Positions 1-4,341 of a stretch of DNA of 6,780 bases are shown here, in pieces. Every line of letters starts with the position of its first letter. The stretch's first letter is position 1. Where the stretch lies: positions 1-6,780 of the forward strand of contig SLMY01000150.1 of NCBI GenBank assembly GCA_007133255.1, given 5' to 3'. The DNA comes from Clostridiales bacterium (GTDB taxonomy: Bacteria; Bacillota; Clostridia; Saccharofermentanales; UBA5734). Position numbers and translations under genes: made by a program. The notes under the pieces were generated by a model, which saw only the letters and a list, made by a program, of their open reading frames with translations, was not told the DNA's origin and made no database searches.

Positions 1-392
1 GTCAGATTAGTCCCAGACTTTGGGGATTGTTTGGCTTAAACGCGCTTGTATTTGTTTTGGCCAGTCTGAGCATGAGTTTTCTTGTCAGCCAGTTCATTCG
101 CAGTCGTAATGTCATGCAGGCTGTGGCAAATGTTCTGGCTCTGGGGACCAGCTTTATCAGCGGTGTATTTGTGCCCATGGAGTTTCTTGGCTCAGGCGTT
201 CAGTTCGTTGCTGGTTTTACGCCTACTTACTGGTATATTCGGGCGGTACGTCATATAGATCAGTTGCCTGATTTCACCAGCAGCAGTCTGCAGCCACTGG
301 CCGGCTATATGCTCATCCAGCTTGGTTTTGTCGTTGCTTTACTGGTTATTGCGCTGGCAGTCTACAAGCAGAAACGTCAGTCCGCCAGCTGA
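1..392 (+). CDS. ABC-2 type transporter permease, C-terminal part (5' end outside window)
   Basis: The reading frame is open from the left edge (first full codon at 3) to TGA at 390-392, giving 129 residues that lack the N-terminus. A TTG at 27 is inside the open frame and has no ribosome site, so I do not take it as a start. Hydrophobic segments lie at about residues 7-28, 38-57 and 101-121, with a shorter one near 66-79. The stretch SGVFVPMEFL followed by FTPTYWYIRA is typical of the last helices of ABC-2 permeases (families containing DrrB, YhgE and NatB-like proteins), which form the membrane channel of exporters for drugs, lipids or peptides. The tail is basic (KQKRQ), fitting a cytoplasmic C-terminus. 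The ATPase partner is expected upstream, outside the window. The substrate cannot be told. Family call is fairly sure; subfamily is not. Confidence 0.8.
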   Translation, partial: QISPRLWGLFGLNALVFVLASLSMSFLVSQFIRSRNVMQAVANVLALGTSFISGVFVPMEFLGSGVQFVAGFTPTYWYIRAVRHIDQLPDFTSSSLQPLAGYMLIQLGFVVALLVIALAVYKQKRQSAS

Positions 393-529
393 TGAACCAG
401 CCATGACACGCTGACTGATCGGCCTTTGTGCATTTATCAGAAGGCACAGCCATGTTTCTTGTTTTATTGCGGGGATCAGCTGAGAAGTGCGGATGATGGT
501 ATAGAAAATGATAGACAAAACGCAAATGG

Positions 530-562
530 AGCGATCAGACAGACGATAGCCTGTCAGTCGCT
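530..562 (+). terminator. Hairpin with short T-rich tail, possible terminator of the permease gene
   Basis: AGCGA (530-534) pairs with TCGCT (558-562) and GACAG (538-542) pairs with CTGTC (551-555), with a small internal loop and an eight-base apical loop. It is followed by TCATTTTCT, a weak T tract. It lies about 140 bases after the permease stop and overlaps the -35 proposed for the next gene, so it could serve as terminator, operator or neither. This is the main structure in the 306-base gap 393-698; I see no gene there. Confidence 0.3.
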
Positions 563-579
563 TCATTTTCTGCTAGAAT
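551..579 (+). promoter_or_regulatory. Putative sigma-A promoter with extended -10 for the TIM-barrel gene
   Basis: CTGTCA (551-556, four of six matches to TTGACA) and TAGAAT (574-579, five of six to TATAAT) are separated by 17 bases. TGC directly before the -10 gives an extended TGn element. Transcription would start near 586, leaving a leader of about 110 bases before the ATG at 699. Inferred from consensus matching only. Confidence 0.45.
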
Positions 580-685
580 AACAATAAGCGAATCACGAAA
601 CACAAAGTCCGTTATGCATCAAAGTGATTGCTGTTTCATCCAGCCCGGCACAGACAGTATCTGCTGGGGTATAAATCAAATATCG

Positions 686-691
686 AAGGGG
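686..691 (+). promoter_or_regulatory. Ribosome binding site AAGGGG that fixes the start at 699
   Basis: AAGGGG ends seven bases before ATG 699, a normal spacing. The in-frame ATG at 693 is only one base from the motif and so is unlikely to be used. This makes the protein 257 rather than 259 residues. Confidence 0.7.
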
Positions 692-698
692 AATGATT

Positions 699-1472
699 AT
701 GTTATTTGGAGTTTGCTGTTCTATCGATCAGGCGAAAATCGCGAAAAAAATTGGTTTTGATTACTTTGAATGTACTTTATCTTCTGTTGGCCAGATGACA
801 GATGAAGAGTTTAGCGTGTTTAAACAGAAAGCTGACTCGCTGGCATTCTATCCGCTGGCGATGAATGTGATGCTGCCGGGAACATTCAGGCTGACTGGCG
901 ATGAAGCAGACCATGAAACACCATTATTGTTTCTTGAAAAAGCTTATTCAAGAGCAGCTGAGGTCAAGACCGAAAGTATTGTTTTTGGTTCTGCCGGGGC
1001 CCGCAATTTGCCGAAAGGCTTTACGGATGTTAAACGAGCCTATGATCAGCTGGAATCATTTACTGTTCAAGCGGGTGATCTCGCGAGGAATAATGGCATT
1101 AAGCTGGCTATAGAACCCCTTTCCTTTAAGGAAAGTAATATTATCAACCTGGTATCGGAAGCTATGTATCTCGCTGAACGGGTGAATCATCCAAACGTGA
1201 AGATTCTTGCCGATTATTATCACATGGTCTGTAATAAAGAATCAGTCTCCTCTATACACGCGTTTGGTCATAATCTTGAGCATTGCCACATCGCGGAAGC
1301 TAAGAACCGGGCATACCCTGACCCATCAGACGGGCAGGACTACAGCCTGTTTTTCTCAGCCCTGAAGGACGTGGGATACCAGGGAAAAGTCAGTCTTGAG
1401 GCAGGCGATAATCGTTCGTTTGAAGAAGCGGCTAAAACCTCGTTTGATTATCTCAAGCCGTATTTCGAGTAG
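699..1472 (+). CDS. Sugar phosphate isomerase/epimerase-like TIM-barrel protein (AP endonuclease 2 family)
   Basis: A 257-residue soluble protein with no signal peptide or membrane helix. The length and motifs match the xylose-isomerase-like TIM barrel family (PF01261), which includes hydroxypyruvate isomerase, D-tagatose/D-psicose 3-epimerase, IolI/IolE and endonuclease IV. The four metal ligands of the epimerase-type members can be placed: Glu139 in AIEPLSF, Asp172 with His175 in ILADYYHM, His197 in EHCHIAE and Glu234 in SLEAGD. The stretch FGSAGARNLPKGF near residue 97 is also typical. Such proteins use a divalent metal to move the carbonyl of a keto or aldo sugar through an enediolate; an epimerase or isomerase role is therefore likely, but the substrate is not readable. 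It has its own promoter and ribosome site and no sugar-kinase or transporter neighbour to narrow the function. It is less like endonuclease IV, which has more metal-binding histidines. Confidence 0.85.
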   Translation: MLFGVCCSIDQAKIAKKIGFDYFECTLSSVGQMTDEEFSVFKQKADSLAFYPLAMNVMLPGTFRLTGDEADHETPLLFLEKAYSRAAEVKTESIVFGSAGARNLPKGFTDVKRAYDQLESFTVQAGDLARNNGIKLAIEPLSFKESNIINLVSEAMYLAERVNHPNVKILADYYHMVCNKESVSSIHAFGHNLEHCHIAEAKNRAYPDPSDGQDYSLFFSALKDVGYQGKVSLEAGDNRSFEEAAKTSFDYLKPYFE

Positions 1473-1540
1473 AAGCGGCCAGAGCTGTTTTCCTGAACCG
1501 CTAGGCAGGTTTGTCTTCAAGTATTAAGCAGCGTTGTCTT

Positions 1541-1561
1541 TTGCCTGATAGCGCCAGGCAA
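1541..1561. other. Perfect 7-bp hairpin in the gap after the TIM-barrel gene
   Basis: TTGCCTG (1541-1547) and CAGGCAA (1555-1561) form a perfect stem around a seven-base loop, about 70 bases after the stop at 1472. There is no T tract on either strand, so it is not a standard intrinsic terminator. The rest of the gap 1473-1666 has no gene that I can support. Confidence 0.4.
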
Positions 1562-1620
1562 GCCATGGCTGTACGGTACTCCCCCAAAAAATATCGTCGC
1601 CGCCGGAGGCTAACGAGCCA

Positions 1621-1645
1621 TAAACTGATAAACTGATTAACTAGA
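1621..1645. repeat. Short tandem repeat TAAACTGA x2 plus a degenerate third copy
   Basis: Two perfect copies of TAAACTGA (1621-1636) are followed by TTAACTAGA (1637-1645). They lie directly before the ribosome site of the Nudix gene, in what should be its leader or promoter region. They could be a protein-binding array or chance AT-rich sequence. Confidence 0.5.
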
Positions 1646-1651
1646 TGAGCT

Positions 1652-1657
1652 GAGGAG
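1652..1657 (+). promoter_or_regulatory. Ribosome binding site GAGGAG supporting a GTG start
   Basis: GAGGAG ends nine bases before GTG 1667. No ATG in frame exists before residue 63 of the protein, inside the Nudix box, so GTG is the only start that keeps the whole domain. Confidence 0.65.
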
Positions 1658-1666
1658 CCGTTTCAA

Positions 1667-2131
1667 GTGCAGAAAACCAATTTGAAAATCAGTTATATAG
1701 ACAAAAATAAAGTGTGCGATAAACTGTTTCATTACGCGGTGGTTGTCGCCAGATATAAACATCAATGGCTTTTTGTCAGGCAAACGGTTCGTGATACCTA
1801 TGAACTGCCGGCTGGCAGGAGAGAGCCGGCGGAGACCATTGAGCAGACGGCCATGCGGGAGCTGTGGGAAGAAACCGGAGCGATTGAGTACGACCTGCAG
1901 GCAGTCAGCGCATTTTATGTGGGCGTAAAAAACGTATCTGAACAGGACATACAGCTTAGTGATTCATTTGGCATGCTGTACTTTGCTGAAGTTTATCAGC
2001 TGGGTCAGCGGCCGGACTATTCAGAAATCGGTGAATTGCTGATAAGTGATCACCTGCCACATCCGCTTTCGTATCCTGAGATCCAGCCACGCCTTTTTGA
2101 TAAAGCCAAAGCGATTTTAAATCAGGCCTGA
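1667..2131 (+). CDS. Nudix hydrolase
   Basis: A 154-residue protein starting at GTG. A complete Nudix box, pattern GX5EX7REUXEEXGU, runs from Gly50 to Ile73, with the catalytic metal-binding core RELWEETGA at 64-72. Before it, YAVVVARYKHQWLFVRQ (residues 23-39) and TYELPAGR form the usual first beta strands leading to the box. Nudix enzymes hydrolyse a diphosphate linked to another moiety, such as oxidised nucleoside triphosphates, ADP-ribose, NADH or sugar nucleotides. The short size and lack of extra domains fit a nucleotide clean-up enzyme of the MutT/YtkD type, but specificity cannot be read from the box. It appears to be a single-gene unit: 194 bases follow the upstream stop and 252 bases precede the next start. 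No signal peptide; cytosolic. Confidence 0.9.
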   Translation: MQKTNLKISYIDKNKVCDKLFHYAVVVARYKHQWLFVRQTVRDTYELPAGRREPAETIEQTAMRELWEETGAIEYDLQAVSAFYVGVKNVSEQDIQLSDSFGMLYFAEVYQLGQRPDYSEIGELLISDHLPHPLSYPEIQPRLFDKAKAILNQA

Positions 2132-2201
2132 TGAGCGGTCTTGTTGATCAGATCGTTTTGCCGGACTGGTGACAGGCTGACCAAGACAATCGTGCGCAAG
2201 T

Positions 2202-2254
2202 CCCATCCAAGCGACTAGGTGGGGAGGGTTCACAAAACACTCTGAATAACCACC
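2202..2254 (+). other. G-rich segment with two mutually exclusive stems in the Nudix-VOC gap
   Basis: CCCATCC (2202-2208) can pair with GGTGGG (2218-2223) with one bulged base, while GGTGG (2218-2222) can alternatively pair with CCACC (2250-2254). The surrounding sequence is unlike the AT-rich leader that follows. I see no gene in 2132-2383; a 13-codon frame overlapping the Nudix stop is too short to credit. Because the likely promoter for the next gene lies downstream (2286-2326), this segment would only be transcribed by read-through or from an unseen promoter. Confidence 0.25.
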
Positions 2255-2285
2255 GACTCGAACGACAAGAGCAGGTTAAGTCTGG

Positions 2286-2326
2286 TTGTACTCAGGGCAG
2301 AAATATATGTAAAATGGTCATATGAT
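2286..2326 (+). promoter_or_regulatory. Putative promoter(s) for the VOC gene
   Basis: TTGTAC (2286-2291) with TAAAAT (2310-2315) at an 18-base spacing is one candidate. TATGAT (2321-2326) is a second -10 match with no good -35 at 16-18 bases. Either would start transcription 45-65 bases before ATG 2384. Assigned by consensus only. Confidence 0.4.
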
Positions 2327-2370
2327 TAACTCAAAGTCAGAATAAGAACAACAAGAGTCTTAGTATTGCG

Positions 2371-2376
2371 AGGAGG
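2371..2376 (+). promoter_or_regulatory. Consensus ribosome binding site AGGAGG that fixes the start at 2384
   Basis: A perfect AGGAGG is seven bases before ATG 2384. The frame is open further up to a TTG at 2366, but that lies before the ribosome site and is rejected as a start. Confidence 0.85.
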
Positions 2377-2383
2377 CACACTT

Positions 2384-2839
2384 ATGGCAGAACCCTTGAT
2401 TGGATCACAAACAGTTACACAAATTGGTTTTATAGTAAAAGATGTAGAAGCGACGAGTCAGAAATTCGCGGCTTTTCTGGGTATGGAGGTGCCTGTCGCG
2501 AACTGGACAGATGATTATGAGCAGTCACAGGCTTTGTACATGGGAAAACCTTGCCCAGCCAGGGCAAAACTGGCTTTTTTTCATGTAGGTGATCATCTTG
2601 ATATTGAGCTCATACAGCCCGATGAGCAACCTTCAGTCTGGCGTGATTTTCTTGAAGAAAATGGTGAAGGGATTCATCATATCGCGTTTGAGATAAAAGG
2701 AATGAAAGACAAACAAAAAGTACTGGCTGACAATGACATGAAAACTGTCCAGACAGGTGAATATACAGGCGGCCGCTACGCGTATGTAGATGCGACAGCA
2801 GACCTGAAAGTTCTGATTGAGCTTCTGGAAAACGACTGA
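2384..2839 (+). CDS. VOC (glyoxalase/bleomycin-resistance/dioxygenase) superfamily protein
   Basis: A 151-residue soluble protein made of two beta-alpha-beta-beta-beta repeats, the vicinal oxygen chelate fold. The first repeat opens with VTQIGFIVKDVEAT (residues 11-24) and ends at HLDIELIQP; the second opens with GIHHIAFEIKG (96-106) and ends with LKVLIELLE. The layout is closest to the methylmalonyl-CoA epimerase/lactoylglutathione lyase branch, whose metal ligands sit at the starts and ends of the repeats. Here these positions hold Gln13, Glu75, His98 or His99, and Glu146; the first ligand is usually His, so the Gln is a departure. The metal site may still work, since Gln and Glu occur as ligands in this superfamily. 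Substrate is not readable; some homologues are simply annotated as glyoxalases without proof. It is a single-gene unit followed by a strong hairpin. Confidence 0.85.
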   Translation: MAEPLIGSQTVTQIGFIVKDVEATSQKFAAFLGMEVPVANWTDDYEQSQALYMGKPCPARAKLAFFHVGDHLDIELIQPDEQPSVWRDFLEENGEGIHHIAFEIKGMKDKQKVLADNDMKTVQTGEYTGGRYAYVDATADLKVLIELLEND

Positions 2840-2881
2840 ATAACATGTAAACAGTTAGGCAGTCGCTTTGGTAACAGTTTT

Positions 2882-2939
2882 AAACCCCGGCTTCAGTATT
2901 CATTCAATTTGGTGAATGAATCTGTATAAGCCGGGGTTT
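2882..2939. terminator. Long hairpin between convergent genes, probable two-way terminator
   Basis: AAACCCCGGCTT (2882-2893) is perfectly complementary to AAGCCGGGGTTT (2928-2939). Inside, ATTCATTCA (2898-2906) pairs with TGAATGAAT (2913-2921) around a six-base loop, and CAG (2894-2896) can pair with CTG (2922-2924). It lies 43 bases after the VOC stop and 117 bases after the end of the minus-strand membrane-protein gene, the expected place for a shared terminator. The T tract is only TTT on the plus strand and TTT followed by A residues on the minus strand, which is short for intrinsic termination. Confidence 0.6.
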
Positions 2940-2968
2940 GATCATCAGGAAAAACGCAAGACAGCTAA

Positions 2969-2991
2969 GCATATGATCTGAACTCATGTGC
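2969..2991. other. Second hairpin in the convergent gap
   Basis: GCATATGA (2969-2976) and TCATGTGC (2984-2991) form an eight-pair stem, including one G-T pair, around a seven-base loop. There is no T tract. It is close to the end of the minus-strand transcript and may stabilise that 3' end, or be chance. Confidence 0.3.
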
Positions 2992-2994
2992 CTG

Positions 2995-3032
2995 ATGCCT
3001 GTATGGCTCTATTAATGTCGGCATACTTTTTT
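2995..3032 (+). terminator. Weak stem followed by six Ts, backup terminator candidate
   Basis: ATGCC (2995-2999) can pair with GGCAT (3020-3024), or GTATG (3001-3005) with CATAC (3022-3026), directly followed by TTTTTT (3027-3032). The stem is short but the T tract is better than that of the long hairpin upstream, so it could stop plus-strand read-through from the VOC gene. Confidence 0.3.
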
Positions 3033-3055
3033 GGCCTGCGATGAGCTGACAGGTG

Positions 3056-3754
3056 CTAGATATATTTCACTTTCAACTCAGCGAAATTGAGGCTGCCGTG
3101 CAGTTCAACAAGGGTTCTGACATCAACTGGGAATTCGTCTTTTTCCTTCACTGAAGCCGCGAACGCGTTGACATGATTAATAACTTTCCAGTCCCTGGGC
3201 ATGGTCAGGACTACATCAGAAAAATTGGCGCTGACATTGATGATCAGCCCTTCCTCACTGATTTTACACTGGTCAAAATAGACTTTTATCGAACCGAAGT
3301 TACTGCCGATATTGACGCGCTTCAAGTTAGAAGCATGGATATATTTTGTCTGTTCACCAAAGCTGGTTTCTATCGACGCGAATTCGTTATCATTCAGTAT
3401 ATTTTCTGATCCGATCCATCCTTTGCCTTTTTTTTTTTTTTTTTGAAAATTCGGCTTTTTTCTGAAAATCGTAGACAAACCTATACTGAGTATGGCAACA
3501 GCCAGGATCAGCAGCCACAAATTTATATCTTCCAGACCCAGCTGTTCCTGCCATATATAGACAATAAAAGCGATAGGAACAAGTGACAGGAAAAACCTGA
3601 AGCGGATAAAGCTGACAAGGGCAAGCCCCAGAAGCAAGGCGCTGACAATGATTCTGACCATCTCATATTCTTGGCCAATACCAAGCGACCACAAAAGCAG
3701 CGCGATACCGCCACCAAGAAAAAACAGGCCCCATAAAATATTACTCGTTTTCAT
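3056..3754 (-). CDS. Four-helix membrane protein with LiaF-like C-terminal domain
   Basis: A 232-residue protein starting at ATG 3754. Four hydrophobic segments lie at about residues 7-24, 33-50, 54-68 and 79-97, like the LiaI/LiaF N-terminal membrane module. Arg51-Phe-Arg53 between helices 2 and 3 and Arg98-Lys-Lys100 after helix 4 suggest that both ends face the cytoplasm. A lysine run at 105-109 links to a soluble beta-rich domain at about 120-232, where NIGSNFGSIKVYF, ANFSDVVLTMP and LHGSLNFAELKVKYI resemble the repeating strands of the LiaF/VraT C-terminal domain (DUF2154). LiaF-type proteins restrain signalling by cell-envelope stress systems. No LiaS/LiaR kinase-regulator pair is present; the partner here is the LytTR gene it overlaps by 14 bases, which implies coupled translation. 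An in-frame ATG at 3769 is rejected because GAGAGG lies between it and 3754. I infer a membrane regulator of the LytTR protein. Confidence 0.75.
   Translation of the reverse strand: MKTSNILWGLFFLGGGIALLLWSLGIGQEYEMVRIIVSALLLGLALVSFIRFRFFLSLVPIAFIVYIWQEQLGLEDINLWLLILAVAILSIGLSTIFRKKPNFQKKKKKGKGWIGSENILNDNEFASIETSFGEQTKYIHASNLKRVNIGSNFGSIKVYFDQCKISEEGLIINVSANFSDVVLTMPRDWKVINHVNAFAASVKEKDEFPVDVRTLVELHGSLNFAELKVKYI
3428..3444. repeat. 17-base homopolymer (A17 in the coding strand) inside the LiaF-like gene
   Basis: Seventeen consecutive T on the plus strand, read as CAA plus five AAA codons on the coding strand. It encodes the lysine run at residues 105-109, exactly between the membrane helices and the LiaF-like domain. 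Any change by one or two bases shifts the frame and removes the C-terminal domain. It may be a hypermutable or slippage site, or its length may be a sequencing uncertainty. Confidence 0.9.
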
Positions 3755-4208
3755 ACAAATACCTCTCATTCATTCTGCGAAACAGTTCTTTGCTGTACAT
3801 CCTTGAACAATAAACTTCTTTGTGAGAATTACGAAATGAAATATGGCTGACGCGCGTCAGGCTTTTTTGGATTGAGAAGATATGCAGAATACTGGTAATA
3901 GCCGATTTTGATACTCTGACAAAGTATCCGGGCAGCATCGCTTCAAGTTCGTAAAGCCGCAGCTTTACTTCATATGCCTGATCGGCTGTATGAGCATATA
4001 CCCTTTCATCGTCTGTCTCAAAAAATAAAATCTCCTTGAGGTTCAGGTAAAATTGCTCTTCTCCTTTGAAGAAAGAAAAAGATTGGTTTTGCTTGTCCAG
4101 CTGCCTGACTAATCTCAGAACAGATTCTATTTTAGGGGTCATCTGATGACAGTATATGACCAGTTCTTCCACATGCTCCTCTCCGGTTATCTCAATTCGC
4201 GAACGCAT
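3741..4208 (-). CDS. Stand-alone LytTR-family DNA-binding transcriptional regulator
   Basis: A 155-residue protein whose C-terminal two thirds (about 50-150) is a LytTR domain: the strands LNLKEILFFETDDERVYAHT, the helix-containing LRLYELEAMLPGYFVRVSKS (84-102) and the terminal CSRMYSKELFRRM follow the family order, including the FxRVxxS and SRxYxxxL signatures. LytTR domains bind paired 9-bp repeats with a ten-stranded beta fold and usually activate transcription. The N-terminal 50 residues are not a response-regulator receiver: there is no room for the fold and no phosphoacceptor aspartate pattern, so it is not controlled by a classical kinase. It overlaps the following membrane-protein gene by 14 bases. 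This matches LytTR regulatory systems such as HdrRM and BrsRM, where a membrane protein holds the regulator inactive and the regulator activates its own operon. The start is ATG 4208 with GTGAGG five bases upstream. Confidence 0.88.
   Translation of the reverse strand: MRSRIEITGEEHVEELVIYCHQMTPKIESVLRLVRQLDKQNQSFSFFKGEEQFYLNLKEILFFETDDERVYAHTADQAYEVKLRLYELEAMLPGYFVRVSKSAITSILHIFSIQKSLTRVSHISFRNSHKEVYCSRMYSKELFRRMNERYLYENE
3762..3767 (-). promoter_or_regulatory. Ribosome binding site GAGAGG inside the end of the LytTR gene
   Basis: On the minus strand GAGAGG is seven bases upstream of ATG 3754 and lies within the last codons of the LytTR gene. This decides the start of the membrane protein and supports coupled translation of the overlapping pair. 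Confidence 0.65.
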
Positions 4209-4213
4209 TTTTA

Positions 4214-4231
4214 CCTCACAAGTCTATTATA
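4214..4231 (-). promoter_or_regulatory. Perfect -10 box and ribosome site directly before the LytTR gene
   Basis: On the minus strand TATAAT (4231-4226) is a perfect -10, and GTGAGG (4219-4214) is the ribosome site. Transcription would start near 4219, so the leader is only about 11 bases and the ribosome site sits at the very 5' end. No good -35 is found 16-18 bases upstream (CTTTTA or TTTTAT), as expected for a promoter that needs an activator, possibly LytTR itself. The gap 4232-4341 holds no gene; the only clear repeat is GAGCGTT at 4324-4330 and 4337-4343. Confidence 0.5.
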
Positions 4232-4341
4232 GGGCTGCGGTACAATAATAAAAGATGATTTCGCTAAGTGGGCGATAATAGGCGGTATGTGGTCAGAAAA
4301 GGGGCGTCAACTGATTCTGTGCGGAGCGTTTCAATAGAGCG

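Noticed and set aside
339..566. Open frame of 75 codons on the minus strand overlapping the end of the permease gene
   Set aside because: No ribosome site before its ATG, it runs antisense into a clear membrane-protein gene, and the predicted protein matches nothing I recognise.
580..605. Possible CcpA site near the TIM-barrel promoter (AATAAGCGAATCAC)
   Set aside because: Only the left half and the central CG agree with the consensus; the right half mismatches at four positions.
2131..2172. 13-codon frame whose ATG overlaps the Nudix stop (TGATG)
   Set aside because: Overlapping TGATG can mean coupling, but the peptide is very short and has no recognisable features.
2190..2290. Group II intron 5' end or tRNA-like sequence, suggested by GTGCGC and CTCGAAC
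   Set aside because: No domain V/VI, no maturase and no cloverleaf could be built; the matches are only a few bases long.
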